This document shows positions 50,980 through 58,580 of a stretch of DNA of 64,000 nt, one piece after another. Within the stretch, counting starts at the first letter, position 1. Every line of letters starts with the position of its first letter. Under the pieces are notes generated by a model that did not search any database, was not told the origin of the DNA, and saw nothing but the letters and a program-made list of their open reading frames with translations. The DNA is from Bacillota bacterium (GTDB lineage Bacteria > Bacillota > Clostridia > Peptostreptococcales > Anaerovoracaceae). Location: the NCBI GenBank assembly GCA_019420305.1, contig JAHZHL010000016.1, positions 16,562-80,561 of the forward strand. The letters are read 5' to 3'. Made by a program: the position numbers and the translations under genes.

Positions 50980-51859
50980 GTAACCGCACCTCTTTTCGTT
51001 TTCCCCGGATATTCAGCCAGGAGCCAATCAGAATCAGGATAATCCCCACATATGTATTCCAGAGGATGGATTCGTTCAGAAAAATGACGGCCATAAACGG
51101 CGCAATCGCCGGTTTCAGAAAAAAAGCGATGGAACCGGTGGTGGCGTCGGAAAGCCGTATTGCCGTAAAGTATGTAAAGTATCCCAGCCCTGTTACAAAA
51201 ATGCTGATGTATCCCACAATCACCCAATTTTCCGCGATACCGTCAATAACCGGACGCCCCATAAACAGCATCACAACCAGGAGAACTAACGCTCCCAAAA
51301 TAAAGCTGATGCTTGTCTGCGCCATAATTCCCATCTTTTGTACACTGATTTTTCCCGCCACTGTATAAAGGCCGAAAAAAAGCGCGGCAAGGAGCATTAA
51401 AACCATTCCTAAAACTGTGTTTCCCTCCTGCATGTCCCAAGGCTTTATCATAAATAGGATGCCCAAGAGGCCAAATAAAAGTACGATTACATTCTTTTTT
51501 TTCAATTTTTCATCTGTCATAAAATGGGCGAAAAGCATAGTGAACAGAGGGTTAATGGAAATCAGGACCGAAGCCGTAGCCGCGTTGGAATGCATGACGC
51601 CCAGCTGAAAAAAAAGCATGCTCAGCGGAATCCCCAGGATCCCCACATAGAGGAGATACGCAAAATCCTTTAGCACCAGTCTCACGTGATTTTTTCGCAT
51701 TTCCACAATCGCGAAAGGAAGAAGCAGAAGTCCTCCGATCATAAAGCGCAGAAACGTGAGCTGAAAAGAATCCATTTCGCTTCCCGCCAGCTTCAGCGCG
51801 ACTTCCATGGTTCCAAATAAAAATGCGGTTAGTACGACAAAAAAATAAACTTTTTTCAT
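50960..51859 (-). CDS. EamA-type DMT-superfamily transporter
   Basis: The 299-residue protein has about ten membrane helices in two homologous halves, each an EamA repeat. The first half shows FLFGTMEVALKLAG, TFLRFMIGGLLLLPFAIVE and SMLFFQLGVMHSNAATASVLISINPLF; the second shows YFTAIRLSDATTGSIAFFLKPAIAPFMAVIFLNE. It ends in a short basic tail. The substrate is unknown; relatives move amino acids or metabolites. It is first in the operon with the Nudix and amidase genes. Confidence 0.9.
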   Translation of the reverse strand: MKKVYFFVVLTAFLFGTMEVALKLAGSEMDSFQLTFLRFMIGGLLLLPFAIVEMRKNHVRLVLKDFAYLLYVGILGIPLSMLFFQLGVMHSNAATASVLISINPLFTMLFAHFMTDEKLKKKNVIVLLFGLLGILFMIKPWDMQEGNTVLGMVLMLLAALFFGLYTVAGKISVQKMGIMAQTSISFILGALVLLVVMLFMGRPVIDGIAENWVIVGYISIFVTGLGYFTYFTAIRLSDATTGSIAFFLKPAIAPFMAVIFLNESILWNTYVGIILILIGSWLNIRGKRKEVRLHEGDHS

Positions 51860-51898
51860 GATTCAGATACTCCATATTTCTCACAAATTTTAGTCATT

Positions 51899-51927
51899 GA
51901 AAAAGACGGTGAAACCACCGCCTTTTA
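51899..51927 (-). terminator. Terminator of the 51961-52383 gene
   Basis: On the minus strand AAGGCGGTG pairs with CACCGTCTT across a 3-nt loop (one G-U), followed by TTTC. It begins about 35 nt past the stop codon. Confidence 0.75.
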
Positions 51928-51960
51928 TTATGTACCTGGCTTTTGCAGGCTGGAACTGAA

Positions 51961-52383
51961 CTAGTTCAGAATCTGACAGTCTGTAAAGTCAACCCCGATC
52001 ATTTCTTCTTTTGCGGCGCTCAGACTTACGACAAACTCAATATCATAGTTCTTCGAAATCTTTTTGATCCGATCGATGAACTCCGGCAGATCGCCCAGCG
52101 TCACATCCGCGTGTTTTAAGATGCTGTCGATAAACATTGTCTCAATATCATGATCCGAACTGATGATGCCATAAATAAAGCCGATGTATTCATCGCTGTT
52201 TGTAATATGCTCAAAATCTTCCATGCAGATTACTCGGATTCTGTGATCCAGATCATACATCAGCCTGTGGTTCTTATTTATGAAAATGACGCTGCCATTG
52301 CTCGTTTCAATCTTCTCATTTGCCAATTCGATCATCTTTTTTGTTTTGCCGCTACCCTTGTGGCCGATTAATAATTTCACCAT
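51961..52383 (-). CDS. Small P-loop ATPase-like protein
   Basis: The 140-residue protein has Walker A LIGHKGSGKTKKM at about 5-17, a hydrophobic strand SVIFINK, and a possible Walker B-like ETMFIDSILKHADV. A similar small protein is common in Clostridia and is sometimes labelled a PilT-like protein on the P-loop alone; no pilus genes lie nearby. It is a single gene with its own terminator. Function unknown. Confidence 0.75.
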   Translation of the reverse strand: MVKLLIGHKGSGKTKKMIELANEKIETSNGSVIFINKNHRLMYDLDHRIRVICMEDFEHITNSDEYIGFIYGIISSDHDIETMFIDSILKHADVTLGDLPEFIDRIKKISKNYDIEFVVSLSAAKEEMIGVDFTDCQILN

Positions 52384-52480
52384 AGCAAAGCCCTCCCTTT
52401 TCTGTTCTCTGCAAATCTTTATGTTGGAATCTATTATACACTACCAAAGCTTTTACGGCAATAAAAAAGGTACAAATTCT

Positions 52481-53500
52481 TTAGGCTTTTCCGAATCCGC
52501 AGTTGGGGTAAACGCACTCTTCACAGTTGAGGCACAACCCCCCGTGGCCCAACTTTTTAATATCCCGCCTTGTGATCACTTCTCCTGCCAGAAGACGAGG
52601 AACGATTAGATCAAAAACACTGGTTCTGCTGTACATCACGCAGCCGGGAAGCCCCACTACCGGAATATCGTCAATATAGGAAAGCATAAACATCGCCCCC
52701 GGAAGTACCGGCGCGCCGTAGGTGACAATATAACCTCCCGCTTTGCGGATGCCGCTTGGCGTTTTATCATCCGGATCCACGGACATGCCTCCCGTCACGC
52801 CGATCATATCTACACCCATATCGATCAGCTGCCGTATACAGTCCGCGATCATTTCCTCATCATCATCCGCAAAGAGCTGTTTTACCACCGTACTTCCCAG
52901 CTCCCCGAACTTCTTTACGAGGACAGGCCCAAAAGCGTCTTTTATCTTTCCACTGTATACTTCGCTTCCTGTTGTGACAACACCGATTTTCAAACTGCGC
53001 AGCGGCTCGATTCGAATCAAGGTTCTCCGATCCAGCACGCCTTCCGCCTGTTTGACAACCGCTTCCTCCACAAACAGAGGGATCACTCTTGTTCCGGCCA
53101 GTTTCTGCCCCGGTTCCACCACAATGTTCTCGTGAATGCAGGCAAACATAATCTCGTCCTGATCGATCAGGTCAATTAAAAGCTCCTCGTCCACTTTCAG
53201 AAGTCCCCGTTTTTCCGCAATCAGCTCGATCTTGCCCTCGCTGGGCTCTGTCAGGCGGATTCCCTCTCCCGCCGCTTTCCTGGCGATTCGCAGGGCCGCT
53301 TCGTTTTCATGGACGTCCGTATCATCCTTTTCCACAACATACAAGTGTTTTTTCCCCATGGAAAGAAGAATCTCGATATCTTCTTCTCTGATTACATGAC
53401 CTTTCTTGAACTTCGCGCCTTTGTACTCCCCGGGAATGATCTGGGTCAGATCGTGGGCAAGTACCGTTCCTACTGCCTGCTCTACTGCGATTTCTTTCAT
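52481..53500 (-). CDS. Molybdopterin-binding (MoeA-like) protein with C-terminal Cys cluster
   Basis: The 339-residue protein has an N-terminal part (KEIAVEQAVGTVLAHDLTQI) like the start of MoeA and a MoaB/Mog-type domain at about 170-315 (IGVVTTGSEVYSG, GVTGGMSVDPDDKTPSGIR, PGAMFMLSYIDDIPVVGLPG). The C-terminus, GGLCLNCEECVYPNCGFGK, has four cysteines that could hold metal. It follows the modABC genes on the same strand, so a role in molybdenum cofactor handling or sensing is likely. Confidence 0.88.
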   Translation of the reverse strand: MKEIAVEQAVGTVLAHDLTQIIPGEYKGAKFKKGHVIREEDIEILLSMGKKHLYVVEKDDTDVHENEAALRIARKAAGEGIRLTEPSEGKIELIAEKRGLLKVDEELLIDLIDQDEIMFACIHENIVVEPGQKLAGTRVIPLFVEEAVVKQAEGVLDRRTLIRIEPLRSLKIGVVTTGSEVYSGKIKDAFGPVLVKKFGELGSTVVKQLFADDDEEMIADCIRQLIDMGVDMIGVTGGMSVDPDDKTPSGIRKAGGYIVTYGAPVLPGAMFMLSYIDDIPVVGLPGCVMYSRTSVFDLIVPRLLAGEVITRRDIKKLGHGGLCLNCEECVYPNCGFGKA

Positions 53501-53540
53501 TTTCTTACCTCTTCCTCAATTCATTATTTTTTAATTTGCA

Positions 53541-53569
53541 AAAGAACCGATCCTGTGTACCGGTTCTTC
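53541..53569 (-). terminator. Terminator of the mod operon
   Basis: AAGAACCG (53542-53549) pairs with CGGTTCTT (53561-53568); the minus strand continues TTGC and then an A-rich stretch. It abuts the modC stop. The T-run is short, so read-through to the MoeA-like gene is possible. Confidence 0.55.
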
Positions 53570-53570
53570 T

Positions 53571-54224
53571 TTATACAATTTTTCCATCCTTCATAAAAAT
53601 CTTATGATCCGCAAACAGTTTGCTTTCTTGTGGATCATGGGTAATTAAAATAGTCGGAATTCCCAAGCTTTTTTTAAAACTTGCGAATTCCTCGTATACG
53701 ACTTCCTTTGTTTTCACATCCAAAGCTGAAAAAGGCTCGTCCAAAAGCAACAGCTTCGGCCGTGTTACGATCGCCCGAGCCAGAGCGACCCGCTGCTTTT
53801 CACCTCCGGAGATTTTTTCAGGATACCTTTTTTGCAGATGGGTAATTTGAAAGGTATCCATGATATAATCCGCGTATTCCAGCAGCTCTTTCCGTTTTTT
53901 CCTGTCCCGGTACTCTTCTTTATTTTTTATCCCATAGATTACATTTTTTCCAACGGTCATATTCGGAAACAACGCGTAATTCTGAAACAGATATCCGATC
54001 TGTCTTTTTTTCACCGGCACATTTGTTTTCTCATCGAAAACGATCCTGCCGTCAATTGCGATTCGTCCCCTATCCGGCTGCTTCAATCCCGCAATGCAGT
54101 TCAGCACCGTAGTCTTTCCCGCGCCGGATTCTCCCTGGATAACCAGAACGCCCTCTTCAAAGGAATACTCCATATCCACGGAAAACCGATCCAGTTTTTT
54201 TACAATCTGAAACGATACACCCAT
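53571..54224 (-). CDS. modC: Molybdate ABC transporter ATP-binding protein
   Basis: The 217-residue ABC ATPase has Walker A GESGAGKTTVLNCIAG at about 33-48, Q-loop YLFQNYALFPNMTV, signature SGGEKQRVALARAIV and Walker B LLLLDEPFSALD with the following H-loop THD. It lacks the C-terminal TOBE domain of longer ModC proteins. It lies 4 nt after modB. The substrate is inferred from ModB, ModA and the MoeA-like neighbour; tungstate or sulfate transporters look similar. Confidence 0.9.
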   Translation of the reverse strand: MGVSFQIVKKLDRFSVDMEYSFEEGVLVIQGESGAGKTTVLNCIAGLKQPDRGRIAIDGRIVFDEKTNVPVKKRQIGYLFQNYALFPNMTVGKNVIYGIKNKEEYRDRKKRKELLEYADYIMDTFQITHLQKRYPEKISGGEKQRVALARAIVTRPKLLLLDEPFSALDVKTKEVVYEEFASFKKSLGIPTILITHDPQESKLFADHKIFMKDGKIV

Positions 54225-54228
54225 CCTG

Positions 54229-54891
54229 TCAACCTTTATAATTCTTTCGTTTGAGCCATGCGTTCAGTATGAAAATCATCGCGAAACTGAACAGCGTTAT
54301 GACTACTACCAGAGTATTGGCTTCCTCGTCCTTACCCGTAGCTACCGCATAATAGATAGCCGTAGGAATTGTCTGGGTCTGCCCTTCGATGTTGCCCGCG
54401 AGCATCAAGGTTGCTCCGAATTCTCCCATGGCCCTGGCAAAGGTCAGCGTAATTCCGCTTATAATCCCTGGTCTTGCCAACGGAAACAAAACCGTCCAGA
54501 ATGTTTTCCATTCTCCGCTCCCCAACGTATGAGCCGCCAGTTCATAGGTCTCGTCCACGCTCTGAAAGGCCGCTTTCGCGTTCTGATACATCAAAGGCAG
54601 CGCCACTACACATGCCGCGATGACACATGCCACCCATGTAAATACAATTTGTATCCCGAAGGTGTCCAGCAAAAATGCTCCAATCGGGCCTCGTTTGCCA
54701 AATACCTTCAACAGAAGATATCCTACAATGGATGGCGGGAGTACCATAGGAAGAATAATGAGGGTTTCCCAGACGCTTTTTCCCGGAATCCGTTTTTTGG
54801 TCAGAAAATAGGCAAAAAGTATACCCAAAATAAACGCGAAAACGGTTGCGATAGACGCGACCTTTAAGGATAAAATTACCGGTTCCAGCAT
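54229..54891 (-). CDS. modB: Molybdate ABC transporter permease
   Basis: The 220-residue permease has about six membrane helices and the EAA loop AAHTLGSGEWKTFWTVLFPLARPGI, followed by TFARAMGEFGATLMLAGNIEGQTQTIPTAIY, which is typical of ModB/CysT proteins. It begins 4 nt after modA. Confidence 0.92.
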   Translation of the reverse strand: MLEPVILSLKVASIATVFAFILGILFAYFLTKKRIPGKSVWETLIILPMVLPPSIVGYLLLKVFGKRGPIGAFLLDTFGIQIVFTWVACVIAACVVALPLMYQNAKAAFQSVDETYELAAHTLGSGEWKTFWTVLFPLARPGIISGITLTFARAMGEFGATLMLAGNIEGQTQTIPTAIYYAVATGKDEEANTLVVVITLFSFAMIFILNAWLKRKNYKG

Positions 54892-54895
54892 TTTA

Positions 54896-55693
54896 CTATT
54901 TTACCGTAAATCCGTATTTCTCAAATACGCCTTTTGCGTAATCGGTTTCCAGATACTTATAGAAGTCCGCCGCCGCTTCCGGCTGTGGAGAATCTTTGAT
55001 CAACGCCGCCGGGTATACAATCGGATCATGGAGACTCTCATCCACATCCGCTATAATTTCCCCCTTTCCGTCTTCCAACATCAGGGCATCCGTCCGATAC
55101 ACAAATCCGCAGTCCGCGTCTCCGGTTTCCACGTAATTAAGTACCGCTCTCACATCTTTTGCCTGTACCAGTTTACTTTCCACCTGATCCGTAATTCCCA
55201 TGTTTTCAAATACCTGTGTGGCGTAATTTCCCGCAGGTACCGTCTCCGGCTCTCCAATGGCAATCTGCGTCACCGCGTCTGTTGTCAGCGCGTCCATGCT
55301 TACTTTGTCCGCCGCTTCCGCTGTCGCGATCAGAGTCAGTGTATTCCCCAGAAGATCCTTCCTGGAATCCGTATCGATCAGACCTTCTTCCTCCAAGTCA
55401 TCCATGTTGGACGAAGACGCGGAAATAAATAAATCACACGGCGCTCCGCCCTTGATCTGCTGGACCAGGTCCCCGGAACCGGCATAGCTGGTTGTAATTG
55501 TATCATCACAGTCCTTATTATACTCTTTGATAATTTCATCCAGCGCGTCCGTCAGACTCGCGGCTGCCAGGACTGTCACTTCCCTGCTTTCGCCGTTCGA
55601 CGCCGTTTCCTCATCCGATCCGCCGCATCCGGCAAACAGCCCCGCCACCAGAAGCATCGCTGCCAGGATCAGTCCCATTTTTTTAACTTTCAT
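54896..55693 (-). CDS. modA: Molybdate-binding lipoprotein
   Basis: The 265-residue protein has a lipobox LFAGC near residue 23. The type II binding-protein fold of ModA follows: VLAAASLTDALDEIIKEY, TTSYAGSGDLVQQIKGGAPCDLFISAS, and late YVETGDADCGFVYRTDA. The Ser residues in AAAS and AGSG are those that bind the oxyanion. The ATG at 55693 follows AGGAGG; the longer open frame upstream runs through the promoter. Confidence 0.93.
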   Translation of the reverse strand: MKVKKMGLILAAMLLVAGLFAGCGGSDEETASNGESREVTVLAAASLTDALDEIIKEYNKDCDDTITTSYAGSGDLVQQIKGGAPCDLFISASSSNMDDLEEEGLIDTDSRKDLLGNTLTLIATAEAADKVSMDALTTDAVTQIAIGEPETVPAGNYATQVFENMGITDQVESKLVQAKDVRAVLNYVETGDADCGFVYRTDALMLEDGKGEIIADVDESLHDPIVYPAALIKDSPQPEAAADFYKYLETDYAKGVFEKYGFTVK

Positions 55694-55735
55694 AATAAAA
55701 TCCTCCTGAAAATCCTTCGTCTTTATGATATACCA

Positions 55736-55764
55736 TTTATAGAGAATTTTATCATATCTCTCAA
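55736..55764 (-). promoter_or_regulatory. Sigma-A promoter of modABC
   Basis: The minus strand reads TTGAGA (55764-55759), 17 nt, then TATAAA (55741-55736). Just downstream the sequence ATGGTATATCAT is close to palindromic and could be an operator; no regulator gene is adjacent. Confidence 0.6.
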
Positions 55765-55797
55765 CCTCTGTATGTTCGAATAGCAACAGTCGTCAAT

Positions 55798-56862
55798 TTA
55801 TTTTTTCTCTTTTTGTCCAAGTCGCAGCTGTCCGCAGGCTGCCTGAATATCCGTCCCCAGTTCCCGCCTTACTGTTGCCGGGATTCCCTGCTGTTCGAGA
55901 AAGGCCGCAATTTCCCTGGCGCGCGCCCTTCCGCTTCCCGAAAGTCCCGTTTCTTTTACTTCATTAAGGGGGATTAGATTGACATGACACAATATTCCCC
56001 GCAGCTTGTCAGCTAAAAGCCGGATCTGCTGTTCGGTATCTGTTTTTCCATGTACGAGCGCATACTCAAAGGTAATCCGCCTTCCGGTTTCTTCTGTGTA
56101 TTCCCGGCACGCCCGCAGCAGTTCCTCCACCGGATAGCGTCGGTTTACAGGCATCATAGACTCTCTCACCGCATTGTCCGCACTGTGCAGAGAAACTGCC
56201 AGATTTACCTGTCTTTGATCCCTGGCAAAGTCCCGCATCCGCGGAATCAGACCGCAGGTAGACACCGTGATATTCCTCAGACCGATCCCTTTTCCTTCTT
56301 TTCTGTGAATATTACGGATAAATTTCAGCAGATTCTCATAGTTGTCAAAGGGTTCTCCCGTTCCCATCACTACAATATGGTTAATCGGCTCTCCCGTATC
56401 CCGCTCCGCCTCCAGAATCTGTCCCGCGATTTCCCCCGCCGTCAGATTCCTCTTCAGCCCATCCATTCCGGAAGCGCAGAACCGGCACCCCATTCTGCAC
56501 CCTGCCTGAGAGGAAACACAGATGGAGTTTCCATATTGATACTTCATAAAAACACTTTCAATGGTATTGCCGTCTTCCAGTTCCAGAAGATATTTCCTGG
56601 TTCCGTCCTTTTTCGAGGTCTGCATCTTTAAAATCCGCATCTGCCCCAGCTTGGCCTGCCTGTCCAGCTTTTCTCTGAGGGATTTGGAAATGTCCGTCAT
56701 CTCATCAAAGCTTCGCGCTCCCCGGTAAACCCAAGCAAAAATCTGTTTTGCCCGAAACGGCTTTTCCCCCATTTGAACCAGGCAATCCTGCATCTCTTCC
56801 AGGGTCAATTCCCGAAAATCCGCCAGCTTGCCGTTCATTTCCGCCATATTTGCCTGTTCCAT
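55798..56862 (-). CDS. rlmN: Dual-specificity RNA methyltransferase RlmN
   Basis: This radical SAM enzyme methylates A2503 of 23S rRNA and A37 of some tRNAs. The 354 residues show MGEKPFRAKQIFAWVYRGA, the cluster motif CRMGCRFCAS at about 119-128, GEPFDNYENLLK, and the second catalytic Cys near the C-terminus (IQAACGQLR). The start at 56862 shares its A with the TGA of the upstream gene (TGATG), with GGAGAGG 9 nt before; this supports coupling and rejects the ATG six codons earlier. Confidence 0.96.
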   Translation of the reverse strand: MEQANMAEMNGKLADFRELTLEEMQDCLVQMGEKPFRAKQIFAWVYRGARSFDEMTDISKSLREKLDRQAKLGQMRILKMQTSKKDGTRKYLLELEDGNTIESVFMKYQYGNSICVSSQAGCRMGCRFCASGMDGLKRNLTAGEIAGQILEAERDTGEPINHIVVMGTGEPFDNYENLLKFIRNIHRKEGKGIGLRNITVSTCGLIPRMRDFARDQRQVNLAVSLHSADNAVRESMMPVNRRYPVEELLRACREYTEETGRRITFEYALVHGKTDTEQQIRLLADKLRGILCHVNLIPLNEVKETGLSGSGRARAREIAAFLEQQGIPATVRRELGTDIQAACGQLRLGQKEKK

Positions 56863-57245
56863 CAATAAAGTCCTCTCCATTTCTTTTTCTTTGCCGCTCG
56901 TTTTTCACCTACCAGGTTTCTCCACCCCGCGTGATATGCGTCCAGATACGCCTCAATACAAATCCAGTCGTTTTCCGGATTCTCCGAAGCGATCCCCGGG
57001 TAAAAATGCTCCACATACTCCTTCACAAGGCTCTGAGGCAGTTCCCGCAGCCGGCCTCTCGATTCCTCGCAGACGGTCTCTCCATACCCTTCCAGAATCG
57101 TAATGATATCCGGAAGATTATAACCGAATTTAATAGCCAGGGTTTCGATATCCCTGCCTAAAGCAATATAATGGTCGAAAATCGCAAGATGTTCCCTCCT
57201 GCTGATTCTCGCGACCCGTCTCAAATCTTCAATCGGTGCGCTCAT
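56862..57245 (-). CDS. Protein of unknown function upstream of rlmN
   Basis: The 127 residues are soluble and mostly helical, with no signal peptide. RREHLAIFDHYIALGRDIETLAIKFGYNLPDIITILEGYG could form a helix-turn-helix-like unit. WICIEAYLDAYHAGWRNL is aromatic-rich, and the C-terminus is basic (KRAAKKKKWRG), which suggests nucleic-acid binding. The stop overlaps the rlmN start (TGATG). A -10 TATAAT (57277-57272, minus) with TTGGAT 18 nt upstream lies just before the gene. Function unknown. Confidence 0.7.
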   Translation of the reverse strand: MSAPIEDLRRVARISRREHLAIFDHYIALGRDIETLAIKFGYNLPDIITILEGYGETVCEESRGRLRELPQSLVKEYVEHFYPGIASENPENDWICIEAYLDAYHAGWRNLVGEKRAAKKKKWRGLY

Positions 57246-57614
57246 CGCCCGCCTCCTTCCTGTATTTTTTTATTATACTATAATTCCCTTCGTAGATCCA
57301 ACTACGCGCGGCAGCCGGGATTCACAGAAGAGGGAATACACACTACTGCCATCTGTTGGCCGCGAACATCTTTGGCGTTTTAAAACCAGAAGTGCGGATT
57401 TTATTAAAAATCACCCCATATATTATACAAAGCCAGACTTTCGGTCTAAAAAGCGCAACTTTCTTTCTGTTTTCAACGTTTTATTCGCATTTTGCGCCCT
57501 TCTTCCTGAGAATCCGTTCATTTGTTCGCGCCGCAAAATCTTCCACACGGATTTCTTTTCCTTGACTTTAACAATATTAAATGCTATCTTTAATATTGTT
57601 AAAGGAGCGTGTAT
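57246..57614. other. 370-nt divergent control region
   Basis: No gene is supported. On the minus strand there are two promoter-like sites: TTGGAT-N18-TATAAT ending at 57272, and TTAGAC-N16-TATAAT near 57420, which would give a leader of about 170 nt containing CGTAG-loop-CTACG. On the plus strand the right end holds the DUF2089 promoter and its palindrome. Confidence 0.5.
57562..57603 (+). promoter_or_regulatory. Promoter with perfect 15-bp palindrome before the DUF2089 gene
   Basis: TTGACT (57562-57567), 17 nt, then TATCTT (57585-57590) make a sigma-A promoter. TTTAACAATATTAAA (57567-57581) is the exact reverse complement of 57589-57603, with a 7-nt loop. The palindrome covers the promoter from -35 to the start site and its right arm runs into the ribosome site AAAGGAG. 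It is a likely operator for self-repression, and the mRNA could also hide the ribosome site. Confidence 0.65.
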
Positions 57615-57920
57615 ATGAGCATCGAAACCATTCCTGCATGGATGAAAGAATTAGAAGAAGAGGATCTGGTATTTATTAAAAAATTCGTACTTGCTTCCGG
57701 CTCTTTAAAAGAGGTGGCAAAGCAGTACCAGGTAACCTATCCGACCGTCCGGCTGCGGCTGGATCGTCTGATTCAGAAAATCCAGATGGGGGACGAGCAG
57801 GAATGCGATCCCTATATCTCCTTAATCAAACGCTTTGCTCTGGACGGAAAAATCGATCGGAACACCGCCCAGGTACTCACTCGTGAATTCAAAAAAAGAA
57901 AGGAAGGCAGCCAAACATGA
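57615..57920 (+). CDS. DUF2089-type helix-turn-helix regulator
   Basis: The 101-residue protein contains WMKELEEEDLVFIKKFVLASGSLKEVAKQYQVTYPTVRLRLDRLI, the DUF2089 pattern with a helix-turn-helix at about 38-58. No zinc-ribbon cysteines are present at the N-terminus, unlike longer family members. The ATG at 57615 follows AAAGGAG by 7 nt. It overlaps the next membrane-protein gene by 4 nt. Its own promoter carries a perfect 15-bp palindrome, so it probably represses itself. Confidence 0.88.
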   Translation: MSIETIPAWMKELEEEDLVFIKKFVLASGSLKEVAKQYQVTYPTVRLRLDRLIQKIQMGDEQECDPYISLIKRFALDGKIDRNTAQVLTREFKKRKEGSQT

Positions 57921-58537
57921 TGACATTACTCCCATTACTGCTGTTTATTTTTACAATCTGTCTGCTGGCCGCATTCATAGCCCTGCAGATCTACCTCTCC
58001 CGAAAACCGTCCAAATGGCCAGGCAGGATTCTTCCCATCGCGGGATTTACGGTGGCGGTTCTGATTTCGTTTTCCCTTTTAGCTTATACCGTTTTCCCCG
58101 GCTCTTACGATGCGGTCGGCGACGGAGAAATCGCGCTGGGTACAGATGATGTGGAAATTTCCATTTACACCCAGGAAAAAGAGAACCATATCCTCTTCAG
58201 TGACGCCCGTGTCACAAACCTTCAGAATGGAGCTGTTACAGAATGTCCGCTGGAGTTTTCAGACAGCGGGAAACTCATTGGCGGCGGCGAAGCGCTCAAT
58301 TACAAAGCGGATATTGAAGATCTCGCAGATGGAAACTTCACCGGAAAGTCCATAACAATCGACGCTATGAGAGAGTCTTCCCACTCCTCCCTTCCCCTCA
58401 ACACGCTGTTTCTTCTGCTATTCTTGTTTATCCCGCCTTTCATTCTGACGTTCCTGCATATCTATATACGGAAAAAGATGCGGCGCGCCCAGTATGAAAC
58501 GGATCTGGAAAAAATGAAAATCGAGGATCTTTCCTAA
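57917..58537 (+). CDS. Membrane protein paired with the DUF2089 regulator
   Basis: The 206-residue protein has two N-terminal helices (about 3-27 and 38-60), an external beta-rich domain (about 65-150) and one C-terminal helix (about 155-178), then a basic cytoplasmic tail (RKKMRRAQYETDLEKMK). The ATGA overlap indicates co-translation with the regulator. The arrangement suggests a membrane sensor or effector for that regulator. No family was recognised. Confidence 0.75.
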   Translation: MMTLLPLLLFIFTICLLAAFIALQIYLSRKPSKWPGRILPIAGFTVAVLISFSLLAYTVFPGSYDAVGDGEIALGTDDVEISIYTQEKENHILFSDARVTNLQNGAVTECPLEFSDSGKLIGGGEALNYKADIEDLADGNFTGKSITIDAMRESSHSSLPLNTLFLLLFLFIPPFILTFLHIYIRKKMRRAQYETDLEKMKIEDLS

Positions 58538-58580
58538 AAAAGCCCTGCCCCGAGTTTTTTCATTCAGGGCAGGGCTTTTT
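58536..58580. terminator. Bidirectional terminator, DUF2089 operon/ileS
   Basis: AAAAAAGCCCTGCCC pairs with GGGCAGGGCTTTTT (58567-58580). The arms start at 58541 and 58567, with A- and T-runs that serve both strands between two convergent stops. Confidence 0.92.

Noticed and set aside
51961..52383. Pilus retraction ATPase (PilT)
   Set aside because: Only a Walker A motif supports this; the protein has 140 residues and no pilus gene is nearby.
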